Assembly (NCBI GenBank): GCA_934463455.1 | Contig: CAKSJU010000039.1 | Coordinates: 1-19,272, forward strand | Direction: 5' to 3' | Origin: an uncultured Clostridia bacterium | GTDB taxonomy: Bacteria > Bacillota > Clostridia > UBA1381 | DNA: 19,272 nt | Part shown: positions 8,152-15,384 of the stretch, piece by piece | How positions within the stretch are numbered: the first letter of the stretch is position 1 | How the letters are laid out: every line of letters begins with the position of its first letter | Notes under the pieces: model-generated | Database searches by the model: none | The model's input: the letters and a program-made list of their open reading frames with translations, nothing else | Told to the model about the DNA's origin: nothing | Position numbers and translations under genes: made by a program

Positions 8152-9612
8152 TTAGTCAAGCGGCGTCCATATCCGCTTTTTTTGTCCTCTGTTTTCTCTC
8201 GGCGGTATCGGATTAAGCATGAACATATAACGCATTGCGTCATAGTCATGATCCTCCATGTCCGTGTCAATGTCCTCCACATTGCTTGTAGAGTAAACAA
8301 GTGCGGGAATTGTGCGTATAAACTGCTTGCAGGTATCAAACACATACATCATCGGCCTGCCGTTTTCGTCGAATGCCATTCTGTAATGTACCTGCATTTT
8401 ACCCGGTATGCGCTTGTTATCACCTTTTTCAAAGTAAATTCCCTCGCGTTCCATCATATATATCACAGTTCCGTCAATACCTCTGCTCTCGTCCCATATA
8501 GACGGGTCGGCAACTCCTGTTATATAATTTCCCGCTTCGTTTTCCTCTTCAATCTGCCTTATTCGCCGCGCGATTTCCCGCGGCTCTATTCTTATTCCGG
8601 TATTCGGCGAATCGCTGCAGCCGTAGTACTGCCGATAAAGATAGAGTACACCGTCCGGGCTCTGCGCCCACCACTGCACCGCAAACGGTTTGGCATACCC
8701 GAAGTCAAAGCTGCGGTAACGCTTCCAATGCTGCGGAATTTCGAACGGCTCGATAACATGTGTTCTCAAATGCTTCGGATTCGGGTTGTTTCTCCACTCG
8801 GAAAATACTTGTCCGTCAAAGCTGTCCCAGTCTCCGTAAAGAAGTGCATTACGCTTTGACTCCGATTGCATTGCCAGGTTTGCAAGGTAATTCGGGTCAT
8901 TTTTTAACAAAATTTTATTATCCCATACCGAACTCGGTATAAAAATTCTTGTCCTTTTAACTTCAACCTTTTTTCCCTCGTTATCCTCAACCTCTACTTT
9001 ATACTCAATCGGAGTATTCGGTTTTCCTGCCGTTATAAATCTTGATTTAACCCACGCATGTCCTCTTCCGCCGGGATTTGCCGTCGAACGAATATATATT
9101 CTTAAATTTTCTCCGTCGGCTCTGTTTCTTCCTATAAGATACAAATATTCCTCTTCGGTAAAATGCGTAAGCTCATCAAATCCGATAAACGCAAACGATA
9201 AACCCTGATAATTTTCATAACTGTCTTTATTCGGCATTGACCCGAAATAAATCCTTGCTCCGCTCGGAAATTTCCAGCAATGCTCCGCAGAATTGTAAAC
9301 CGCGTCCGGAAACGCTCCTTTATATATACGAAAGCTTTTTAATATGAGCTCCCTAAGCTGCGGATACGTTTTTCTGAATAATATCGCTTTGTAATTCGGT
9401 TTGTCTGCCTGTCTTAAAGCCTCCGCCACAAGGGCTTCGCTTTTTCCTCCGCCTGCCGCACCGCCGTAAAGAGCTTCATATTCCGGGCGGCACATAAATT
9501 CCGCCTGTCTTTTCTGCGGCTTCCATACAATTGTCCGCGGCACGTTTGACATTTCTTTTAAAAGTTCCTCGTCCGTATGCTCATTGGCATCATCCAATTC
9601 AAATAATTTCAT
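8152..9612 (-). CDS. terL: terminase large subunit (ATPase-nuclease)
   Basis: This 486-aa motor cuts phage DNA and drives it through the portal. The ATPase domain has an adenine-binding Q motif (RQAEFM, 35-40), a Walker A loop GGAAGGGKS (50-58), Walker B FIGFDE (142-147) and a coupling motif STANPGG (176-182). The RNase-H-like nuclease domain shows acidic residues in SFDFGYAKP (D303), GVADPSIW (D369) and a C-terminal HDYDAMRY (D456/D458). The ATG at 9612 has no convincing ribosome binding site and a stop lies three codons upstream. An in-frame ATG at 9552 (MSNVPRTIVW) has GAGGAA 12 bases before it and would also keep every motif, so the true start is uncertain. It follows the small subunit by 51 bases. 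Confidence 0.95.
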   Translation of the reverse strand: MKLFELDDANEHTDEELLKEMSNVPRTIVWKPQKRQAEFMCRPEYEALYGGAAGGGKSEALVAEALRQADKPNYKAILFRKTYPQLRELILKSFRIYKGAFPDAVYNSAEHCWKFPSGARIYFGSMPNKDSYENYQGLSFAFIGFDELTHFTEEEYLYLIGRNRADGENLRIYIRSTANPGGRGHAWVKSRFITAGKPNTPIEYKVEVEDNEGKKVEVKRTRIFIPSSVWDNKILLKNDPNYLANLAMQSESKRNALLYGDWDSFDGQVFSEWRNNPNPKHLRTHVIEPFEIPQHWKRYRSFDFGYAKPFAVQWWAQSPDGVLYLYRQYYGCSDSPNTGIRIEPREIARRIRQIEEENEAGNYITGVADPSIWDESRGIDGTVIYMMEREGIYFEKGDNKRIPGKMQVHYRMAFDENGRPMMYVFDTCKQFIRTIPALVYSTSNVEDIDTDMEDHDYDAMRYMFMLNPIPPRENRGQKKRIWTPLD

Positions 9613-9663
9613 TAAATGCTTTTACTATACAATTCAATGCCGTCTGCGGATTGATTGTATTGT

Positions 9664-10110
9664 CTACGCCTCCTCTTCCTCGCTTAATACCTCCGGCAAT
9701 ACAACCACGCCGCCGCCCGAGGCCTCTTCCTTTGCGGCGGTTGGTTTATCGCTCCATTTTTCGGGGCAGAAATTTCTCAAAAGGAAAGAAATGGCACTTA
9801 AATCCGGCGGAACCTCTTTTTGGGTTTCGGTAGTCTCTTCCCGGTCACCCTTGTCCACCGTCTTTATTTCGGTATAAACATATCCTTTCGCTTTTTTTAT
9901 CAAGGCACTTTCCACTTCTTCGATTATCAAATCGCGTTCACACTTCATTGCTTTTGCAAGCTCGGAATGCTCCTTTTTGTATTTTTTTAATGTTTGGCAG
10001 CAGATGCCTAATCTTTGAGCAATTTGCCTGTCTCCCAGCCCGTCCGCTGTCCACTCTTTGATTTTCTCCAGTTGTGGAAGGACATTTTCTTTATACTTAT
10101 CCTTTTTCAA
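9664..10110 (-). CDS. terS: terminase small subunit
   Basis: The 148-aa product has an N-terminal helix-turn-helix (DGLGDRQIAQRLGICCQTLKKY, about 24-45) suited to recognising the phage packaging site. A central coiled segment follows (ERDLIIEEVESALIKKA), then the C-terminal motif LSAISFLLRNFCPEKWSDK, typical of small terminases that oligomerise and hand DNA to the large subunit. The tail is acidic (LSEEEEA). Translation starts at TTG with GGAGG eight bases upstream; the codon is supported by the site and by lack of an alternative nearby ATG. It is the first gene of the leftward structural operon, with no phage gene upstream before the uracil permease. Confidence 0.78.
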   Translation of the reverse strand: MKKDKYKENVLPQLEKIKEWTADGLGDRQIAQRLGICCQTLKKYKKEHSELAKAMKCERDLIIEEVESALIKKAKGYVYTEIKTVDKGDREETTETQKEVPPDLSAISFLLRNFCPEKWSDKPTAAKEEASGGGVVVLPEVLSEEEEA

Positions 10111-10204
10111 AATTCTGCCTCCTTCAGGATTAATTGTAAAGCTTGATACTTAATTTTTACAATCAGCTGTTTTAAGTTTTTAACATGTTTCAAACTATGC
10201 TTTT

Positions 10205-10235
10205 ATTATACTATAAAAAAATTTCCCTGTGTCGG
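10205..10235 (-). promoter_or_regulatory. candidate promoter of the phage structural operon
   Basis: On the minus strand a perfect TATAAT (10210 to 10205) lies about 95 bases before the small-terminase start. The best -35 element is CCGACA at 10235-10230, with a 19-base spacer, matching only the GACA part of the consensus. A perfect -10 with a poor -35 fits a promoter needing a phage activator, but the match may also be chance in AT-rich DNA. Confidence 0.35.
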
Positions 10236-10254
10236 CGACTTTAACTTTTTTTAC

Positions 10255-10287
10255 AAAAATCCGCAAACCCGCTTCCCGTCCGGATTT
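10255..10287 (-). terminator. weak terminator-like hairpin ahead of the phage operon
   Basis: AAATCCG (10257-10263) pairs with CGGATTT (10281-10287) across a 17-base loop. On the minus strand the stem is followed by a run of five U. It lies upstream of the candidate phage promoter and could insulate the phage operon from read-through. The long loop makes it weak. Confidence 0.3.
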
Positions 10288-10389
10288 GAGCTTGTTTTTT
10301 AGCATCTGATTTTGTTAAAAATTTTCCCACTGTTGAATTTTTGACAATATTCACCATTTTTTTTAGGTTATTTTTATTCATATTTAAAG

Positions 10390-10418
10390 TTTACAAATGC
10401 TTTTTTTTATGATATACT
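10390..10418 (+). promoter_or_regulatory. sigma-A promoter for uracil permease-pyrR
   Basis: TTTACA (10390-10395) and TATACT (10413-10418) are separated by exactly 17 bases, close to the ideal vegetative promoter. Transcription should begin near 10425, giving a leader of about 170 bases before the permease ATG. Confidence 0.75.
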
Positions 10419-10434
10419 ATTAACAAATTAAATA

Positions 10435-10550
10435 GTCTGTCTTTAAATCTGATGCGGGACATCGGCAAGGCAACATTCTTTTACGGCAAATACCGGATTT
10501 GTATGCTTTTTAGTCTTGTCCTCATTAATTGACGGCAAGGCTTTTTTATT
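10435..10550 (+). promoter_or_regulatory. three-state attenuator leader, probably PyrR-controlled
   Basis: Three mutually exclusive structures are visible. (1) An upstream stem-loop: TGTCTT (10438-10443) pairs with AAGGCA (10467-10472), an asymmetric internal loop TAAAT, then CTGATG (10449-10454) pairs with CATCGG (10460-10465) around a CGGGA loop. (2) An antiterminator: 10450-10461 pairs with 10517-10527, 11 pairs with one bulged C. (3) A terminator at 10512-10547. Structures 2 and 3 share 10517-10520; structures 1 and 2 share 10450-10461. The layout of structure 1, with CTTTAA on the left and AAGG on the right of an asymmetric bulge, recalls PyrR binding loops, and pyrR is the second gene of this unit. 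In that model UMP-bound PyrR would stabilise structure 1 and lower transcription. The PyrR match is by eye and the terminal loop differs from what I remember of the consensus. Confidence 0.6.
10512..10547 (+). terminator. intrinsic terminator of the attenuator
   Basis: AGTCTTGTC (10512-10520) pairs over nine positions (two G-U) with GGCAAGGCT (10534-10542), with a 13-base loop and a T-run at 10542-10547. The right arm repeats exactly a nine-base word, CGGCAAGGC, present earlier at 10463-10471. Confidence 0.6.
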
Positions 10551-10595
10551 GCAAAGCGGGCAAAGCCCGAAATAATTTAAAAGGGAGAGAAAATT

Positions 10596-12026
10596 ATGAA
10601 ATTGATTTTCGACGTTGAAGACAAACCAAAATTCGGACAGCTTATAGTATTTGCTATCCAACAGCTGCTTGCTATCATGGCGGCGACACTCGTTGTACCG
10701 GTAATCATAGGTCACGGAATGAGCTCGGCAGCCGCATTGTTCGGCGCAGGCTTCGGTACACTCATCTATGTACTCTGCACAAAAAAACAAAGCCCCGTGT
10801 TCTTAGGCTCATCTTTTGCATTTATCGGCTCAATGACGGCAGCCTTTGCCGGCGGCGTATCTATGGCTATCGGTTATGCCGGTCTCATAATCGGTGCAAT
10901 CTTTGCAGGACTTGTTTATGTAGTAATTGCAATCATCGTAAAAAATGTAGGCGTTAAATGGATTGATAAGTTAATGCCCGCAGTCGTAATCGGACCTACC
11001 GTTGCAATTATCGGTCTGTCACTTGCCGGAAACGCTGTCGGCGATATTGTAAAAGGCTCGGTAACAACCGAAGTTATCGAAACCGTTGCACAGCTTAATG
11101 CTGCCGGTGAATATGAGCTTGCAGAAGCTGTTTCGAATGTTCCCGTAGCCTCTCCGCTTATAGCCTTCCTGTGCGGCATTGTAACATTGTTCACAACAAT
11201 GCTCTGTTCTACATACGGCAAAAAAATGACCAAGCTCATTCCTTTTATCATAGGAATTATGGCTGGTTATGTTCTCGCTGTTATCTTTACGGTAATCGGT
11301 AACGCAGCAAACATTCCCGCACTTCAGGTCATCAGCTTTGCACCGTTTACCGCTCTTGTTGAAAACGGAGTATCGCTTTCGACATTCCTTTCGGTACCAG
11401 ATTTCACCTTCCTGACAGCTTCAAAAGGCCTTAGCGAAATCAACGGCTCATATATCGCAACAGTCGCAGTTGCTTACATCCCGGTAGCATTTGTTGTTTT
11501 TGCGGAGCATATTGCCGACCATAAAAACATTTCATCGATTATCGAAAGAGACCTGCTCACAAAGCCCGGTCTTCACAGAACGCTTTTGGGAGACGGTATC
11601 GGCTCGATGTTCGGAGCATTTTTCGGCGGCTGCCCGAACACAACCTACGGGGAATCAATTGCATGCGTTGCTATCACAAGAAACGCTTCCGTTGCTTCAA
11701 TAATAGCTGCTGCAATCGGTGCAATAATAATATCCTTTGTATCTCCGTTTATCGCACTTGTCAACTCAATTCCTCCCTGCGTAATGGGCGGAGTTTGTAT
11801 GGCTCTCTACGGATTTATAGCAGTAAGCGGTCTTAAAATGTTCAAAAATCTTGACCTTGACGAAAACAGAAATCTGTTTGTTGTCAGTGCAATATTAATC
11901 GCAGGTATAGGCGGATTAACCCTTACTTTCGGAAAAGTAACAATCACATCAATCGCATGCGCTCTTATCCTCGGTATTATTTCGAATATAATACTTTCAA
12001 AAGAGCGGTCCAAAAATGATGATTAA
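10596..12026 (+). CDS. uraA: uracil permease (NCS2 nucleobase:cation symporter)
   Basis: This 476-aa inner-membrane protein imports uracil with protons. It is hydrophobic throughout, with about 14 membrane segments in the inverted-repeat arrangement of the family. The signature FFGGCPNTTYGESIACVAIT lies at about 342-361. Glu304 (in FAEHIADHK) and Glu353 (in TTYGES) are 49 residues apart, the same spacing as the uracil-binding glutamates 241 and 290 of E. coli UraA, and LVNSIPPCVMGGV follows as in that family. The start ATG has AAGGGAGAG about seven bases upstream, and a short hairpin (CGGGC-AAA-GCCCG, 10557-10569) precedes the site. Linkage to pyrR and the leader attenuator favours uracil over xanthine as substrate. 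An alternative name in Bacillus is pyrP. Confidence 0.93.
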   Translation: MKLIFDVEDKPKFGQLIVFAIQQLLAIMAATLVVPVIIGHGMSSAAALFGAGFGTLIYVLCTKKQSPVFLGSSFAFIGSMTAAFAGGVSMAIGYAGLIIGAIFAGLVYVVIAIIVKNVGVKWIDKLMPAVVIGPTVAIIGLSLAGNAVGDIVKGSVTTEVIETVAQLNAAGEYELAEAVSNVPVASPLIAFLCGIVTLFTTMLCSTYGKKMTKLIPFIIGIMAGYVLAVIFTVIGNAANIPALQVISFAPFTALVENGVSLSTFLSVPDFTFLTASKGLSEINGSYIATVAVAYIPVAFVVFAEHIADHKNISSIIERDLLTKPGLHRTLLGDGIGSMFGAFFGGCPNTTYGESIACVAITRNASVASIIAAAIGAIIISFVSPFIALVNSIPPCVMGGVCMALYGFIAVSGLKMFKNLDLDENRNLFVVSAILIAGIGGLTLTFGKVTITSIACALILGIISNIILSKERSKNDD

Positions 12027-12034
12027 AATTTTTA

Positions 12035-12082
12035 GGTAAATTTGTCCCTGCCCGACAGTTTTTGTGCAGGGACAAATTTATT
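12035..12082 (+). repeat. long palindromic hairpin between permease and pyrR
   Basis: TAAATTTGTCCCTGC (12037-12051) is perfectly complementary to GCAGGGACAAATTTA (12066-12080), extended by two G-U pairs, with a 14-base loop holding ACAGTTTTTGT. No U-run follows, so it is not a normal terminator. It ends about 20 bases before the pyrR start and could modulate how much pyrR is made relative to the permease. The GTCCC...GGGAC form with a T-rich loop is reminiscent of dispersed palindromes in Firmicute genomes. Confidence 0.6.
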
Positions 12083-12101
12083 GTAAAAAGCAGGTGTAAC
12101 A

Positions 12102-12644
12102 ATGAAACTGAAATCACATATTCTTGACGATAAATCAATCGGACGCGCAATTGTGAGAATTGCGCACGAAATTATGGAAAGAAACGAAAATCCCGAAAAT
12201 ATCGTAATTGTCGGAATAAAAACAAGAGGTGTTCCGCTTGCGGAAAGAATTTCCGATTGCATCTATAAAAAAATCGACAATACGGTAAAAATTCCGGTAG
12301 CGGTACTTGATATTACCTCTTTCAGAGACGATATAAAAGATAAATCCGGCTCACTTCCGAAAATATCAAAAAAGGATTTTCCGATTGAAACAGACGGAAA
12401 AACGGTAATTTTGGTGGACGATGTAATCTATACCGGCAGAACTGTCCGCGCCGCAATGGACGCACTTATGAGCGTCAGCCGCCCGAACAAAATTCAGCTT
12501 GCGGCAATGATCGACCGCGGTCACCGCGAATTGCCCATCCGTCCCGATTACGTGGGAAAAAATATTCCCACATCGAGAAGTGAATCGATTGAAGTAAAGC
12601 TTTCCGAAATTGACGGAGAAGATATTATCGATATATACGAATAA
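12102..12644 (+). CDS. pyrR: bifunctional pyr operon attenuator / uracil phosphoribosyltransferase PyrR
   Basis: This 180-aa protein is full length for PyrR. The PRPP-binding motif VILVDDVIYTGRT lies at 102-114, and the family signatures IVGIKTRGVPLAERI (36-50), DITSFRDD (70-77) and AAMIDRGHRELPIRPDYVGK are all present. With UMP bound, PyrR binds a stem-loop in pyrimidine-gene leaders and promotes termination; it also has modest uracil phosphoribosyltransferase activity. The ATG at 12102 has CAGGTG six bases upstream. It is the second gene after the uracil permease, and its own mRNA leader contains a candidate target, which implies autoregulation. No pyrimidine biosynthesis gene follows; the unit ends at a strong terminator. 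Confidence 0.97.
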   Translation: MKLKSHILDDKSIGRAIVRIAHEIMERNENPENIVIVGIKTRGVPLAERISDCIYKKIDNTVKIPVAVLDITSFRDDIKDKSGSLPKISKKDFPIETDGKTVILVDDVIYTGRTVRAAMDALMSVSRPNKIQLAAMIDRGHRELPIRPDYVGKNIPTSRSESIEVKLSEIDGEDIIDIYE

Positions 12645-12660
12645 AGTCAACCGAGAATGT

Positions 12661-12708
12661 AAAAAGTGGCTTTAGCAAAATAAACTCATTTTGCTAAAGC
12701 CACTTTTT
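12661..12708. terminator. bidirectional intrinsic terminator, pyrR versus regulator gene
   Basis: A perfect 21-bp inverted repeat (12661-12681 and 12688-12708, containing GTGGCTTTAGC) has a six-base loop AAACTC. The stem carries A-run and T-run ends on both sides, so it can stop transcripts of pyrR (plus strand) and of the LacI-family gene (minus strand), which converge here. Confidence 0.92.
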
Positions 12709-12781
12709 GAGTGTATATGGGAAAAACTCCGCACATTTACTGAGCAGTACTCCTCAAAGGGATGATATGCCTGCACTATGA

Positions 12782-13771
12782 TTATAAATATCTTTTATAA
12801 TTGCTCCTCATCACTATCAGCGGAACAACAGTCATAACATCATCGCATTTTTTTCCCTCGCTTATAAGCTCATAAAGACCGACAACAGTCGAAAAAGCCT
12901 GTTTTACCGGATTTTGATATATAATAGCTGTAATTGTTCCGTTTTCAAGAAACGGTATTGCATCCCGATATAAATCGGATACTACAAGCTTAGGCATTTT
13001 TCGGTCAAGCTCACGCAGCTTCCCGCAAATATTAATATAGCTTGCATGGCTTACATATATTCCGCCGATATTGCTCCACGAAAACAATTCTTCTTCGTCA
13101 CAAGTCTGTCTGATCTTTTTCCTGCCCAGATTCGCCGAAACTTGAATAAAATTTTCGGCAAGCCTTCTTTGCGTATACGAATTGGCAATCGAATATACCG
13201 CAAGCTCTTCATCAGATCCTACGGATTGATTTAAAATCTCCGCTGCCAGCCCCGCGGCGCAGGAGTAGTCATTTATCATGGCAAAGCTTCGGTTTGTTCC
13301 GGGAATATCATAATTTAAAAACGCATATTTTATTCCGTTTTTTTCATATTCTTTTAAAATAGGCAATACTTGCGATGAATTAACATCGCTTATAATCACT
13401 CCGTCAAAAGCGTCATCCGCAAATTCTCTTAAAATTTTCAAAGCCTCAGAATCATCCTTCGAAGCTTCAACAACCTTTATTTCGGTATCGACGCGCCTGT
13501 CGGCGAGAAACTCCGATGCCTCTTTTAACCCGCTTAAAATATATCTGTAGTAGTTTTTGTCATAACCGTTTACAAGCACCCCTACTTTTATAGGCTTTTG
13601 AGAAAGTCTTGAAGCATTTATATTTTTCTCGTAGCCCATTGACGAAGCTGCCGCAATAATTTTTTTTCTTAACTCTTCGCTTACCTTTGCTTTGCCGTTA
13701 AGTGCCTTTGAAACCGTGTTTGCGCTTACATTCATTTTTTTTGCTATGTCATTGATAGTAACTCTGCTCAT
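12782..13771 (-). CDS. LacI-family transcriptional regulator
   Basis: The 329-aa protein has an N-terminal LacI-type helix-turn-helix (VTINDIAKKMNVSANTVSKAL, starting at residue 4) followed by the hinge motif (VSEELRKKIIAAASSMGYEKN region) and a periplasmic-binding-protein-like sensor domain from about residue 60 (VGVLVNGYDKNYYRYILSGL). The sensor resembles sugar-binding types, so the effector is likely a mono- or oligosaccharide. It is the second gene of an operon: its ATG is ten bases after the stop of the GH28-like gene, and the nearest GGAG lies 14 bases upstream, so translation may depend partly on coupling. It most likely regulates the operon it belongs to, through the palindrome over the upstream promoter. 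Effector and operator are inferred. Confidence 0.92.
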   Translation of the reverse strand: MSRVTINDIAKKMNVSANTVSKALNGKAKVSEELRKKIIAAASSMGYEKNINASRLSQKPIKVGVLVNGYDKNYYRYILSGLKEASEFLADRRVDTEIKVVEASKDDSEALKILREFADDAFDGVIISDVNSSQVLPILKEYEKNGIKYAFLNYDIPGTNRSFAMINDYSCAAGLAAEILNQSVGSDEELAVYSIANSYTQRRLAENFIQVSANLGRKKIRQTCDEEELFSWSNIGGIYVSHASYINICGKLRELDRKMPKLVVSDLYRDAIPFLENGTITAIIYQNPVKQAFSTVVGLYELISEGKKCDDVMTVVPLIVMRSNYKRYL

Positions 13772-13781
13772 TTTTTATTCT

Positions 13782-15191
13782 CTACTCCAAAACAATATTT
13801 TCCGCAAACTTACCGACAGATATATTTGCTTTTGACATATCCGTAATTTTTTCACCGTTTAAATAAAGATTTTTTATTTTAACATTCTTAACTCCGTATT
13901 CCTCACTGTAGCCGGAAAAACCTGACGGAGGCATTGCCGGTGCTGTCACACTGATGTTACTGAAAGTAATATTTGATATTTTTCCTCTCTCTCCTTTTGA
14001 AGAATAACACTCTGCATAGAACACCAACCCCCAGATTAACGGCGGCATATAATTCGTATCTTTATTTATATACTTGTCTCCTTCATTTTTTTGAAACATC
14101 GGATTATAAGAGACTTCGTCATATTCCGCCCGTATGTTTTCAAACACAATATTATTGACGTGTGCATAGTCAACATTCGAAACGTCCATAACCGGACCCG
14201 TAGCATGAATAACATCGCAGTTTTCAAATCTGCAATTTTCTATTCTCTTTGCGCAAAGATCGATTCCTACCTCCAAAGCCTTTCCCCATTCGTTAAATAC
14301 AACGCAGTTGCGAAATACAATATCCTCCGAAACGTCGTAATCCCTGCCATTATGATGAATGCCGCCGGCATAAGCGCTGGCAAACCCCTTTACACACAAG
14401 GAATCGTCAAAACTTCTGACAAAACAATTTTCAACAAGCGCATGACGGCAGTTTAACAAATCGATACCGTCGGAATTGTATCTCCAGTTTCCTATTATTT
14501 TAATGTTATCTATATGTATATTTTCGCAGCATATGGGTCTTACCGACAAAAAACATGAATCGCGGATTACAATGCCGCATATTGTAATATTTTTTCCGTA
14601 TTCTATTTTTATCGGGCTCGGTCTCGGAGGGTCGATAAATCCATCTTCTTCAACCTCCTCCTTTATCCTGCTGTGATCTAATATGCCGCCTCCCATTATT
14701 TTTACGTCTTCAACGTCAATTCCGTAAATCTCACCGTATACAACAGCGCCCTCATCGATAAAAACAGTCTGTCCGCTGACTAAATTTATTCTGCCCGGGT
14801 TATGCTCTCCTTTTCCGAAATACAAAATATTTTCTTCCGAAAGCTCATATTTTTTCTCCTCATTTGCAAAAAAATGCAGCTCCTCCGATACATCTTTAAA
14901 TTCAACCACAGCCTGACACGGCTTATTTATTTCAAAAATTACTGTTTTGTCCTCTACAATCGGCTTAATATTCAATGACAGCGGTCTGACAATTATATTT
15001 TTAATGTCAAAATCACATTCAATTCTGACCGTTTTTTTATCTTTTATATTAAATGACAAAAATGCTGTTTCCTTCGTCTGATCAAGCGATCTTTGATGTC
15101 CCGGCCAATTACGGTTAATCGGATACCTCGAAACCATTGCAGGCTGAAGCTCTGCCAATTCATTATCAATATATACTCTGTATTTTTTCAT
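13782..15191 (-). CDS. GH28-like right-handed beta-helix glycoside hydrolase
   Basis: This 469-aa protein has no signal peptide, so it probably acts on imported oligosaccharides in the cytoplasm. Residues 1-110 form a predicted beta-sandwich, and from about 140 the sequence shows repeated beta-helix coils (IVIRDSCFLSVRPICCENIHI, NIVFENIRAEYD, NITFSNISVTAP). Polygalacturonase-clan (GH-N) acidic residues are in place: D241 in YNSDGID, and D262/D263 in SFDDSLCVKG, with the 21/22-residue spacing seen in fungal polygalacturonases. The GHG histidine motif appears replaced by GKA near 303-305, and no RIK motif is obvious, so the substrate need not be pectin. The ATG has GGGAGG upstream. It is cotranscribed with a LacI-family regulator. 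Confidence 0.78.
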   Translation of the reverse strand: MKKYRVYIDNELAELQPAMVSRYPINRNWPGHQRSLDQTKETAFLSFNIKDKKTVRIECDFDIKNIIVRPLSLNIKPIVEDKTVIFEINKPCQAVVEFKDVSEELHFFANEEKKYELSEENILYFGKGEHNPGRINLVSGQTVFIDEGAVVYGEIYGIDVEDVKIMGGGILDHSRIKEEVEEDGFIDPPRPSPIKIEYGKNITICGIVIRDSCFLSVRPICCENIHIDNIKIIGNWRYNSDGIDLLNCRHALVENCFVRSFDDSLCVKGFASAYAGGIHHNGRDYDVSEDIVFRNCVVFNEWGKALEVGIDLCAKRIENCRFENCDVIHATGPVMDVSNVDYAHVNNIVFENIRAEYDEVSYNPMFQKNEGDKYINKDTNYMPPLIWGLVFYAECYSSKGERGKISNITFSNISVTAPAMPPSGFSGYSEEYGVKNVKIKNLYLNGEKITDMSKANISVGKFAENIVLE

Positions 15192-15317
15192 TTTATATTT
15201 TCCTCCCTCTTCATACGCATTTAATCAGTTGATTGTAAAATGCTTAAGCAGAAATAACGCACATGCAGTCACATTTTATTTTCTGCTCTTTATTACATGC
15301 TCAATTTTCCGCAAATA

Positions 15318-15360
15318 AAAATATACGCATAGGGTTAACGATAACTCTTGCGTATATTTT
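15318..15360. promoter_or_regulatory. long palindrome over the promoter: candidate operator, also a possible spoVAE terminator
   Basis: AAAATATACGCA (15318-15329) pairs perfectly with TGCGTATATTTT (15349-15360). Inside, AGGGTTA (15331-15337) pairs with TAACTCT (15342-15348, one G-U), leaving an ACGA loop and one bulged T. The inner core GTTAACGATAAC is a near-palindrome with central CG, like LacI-family operators. It covers the -10 element and start of the operon promoter. As RNA from spoVAE it would form a 19-bp stem followed by a U-rich run, so a terminator role is equally possible. Confidence 0.55.
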
Positions 15361-15384
15361 ATCATATTCAATATCAAAATTCAA
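15356..15384 (-). promoter_or_regulatory. promoter of the GH28-like / LacI-family operon
   Basis: On the minus strand TTGAAT (15384-15379) and TAAAAT (15361-15356) are 17 bases apart, and TG precedes the -10 element by one base (extended -10). Transcription should begin near 15349, about 160 bases before the hydrolase ATG. Confidence 0.6.

Noticed and set aside
10341..10370. TTGACA at 10341 as a second rightward promoter
   Set aside because: No acceptable -10 at 16-18 bases; the promoter at 10390-10418 is far better.
10111..10390. Phage attachment site or tRNA-based integration site next to the small terminase
   Set aside because: No tRNA and no repeat partner is visible inside the window, so no att site can be supported.
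10443..10790. Minus-strand frame of 115 codons across the permease leader
   Set aside because: Cys-rich shadow overlapping the promoter leader and the permease; no ribosome binding site.
15333..15346. CcpA catabolite-repression (cre) site
   Set aside because: The core has several mismatches to the cre consensus; a dedicated LacI-family operator explains it better.
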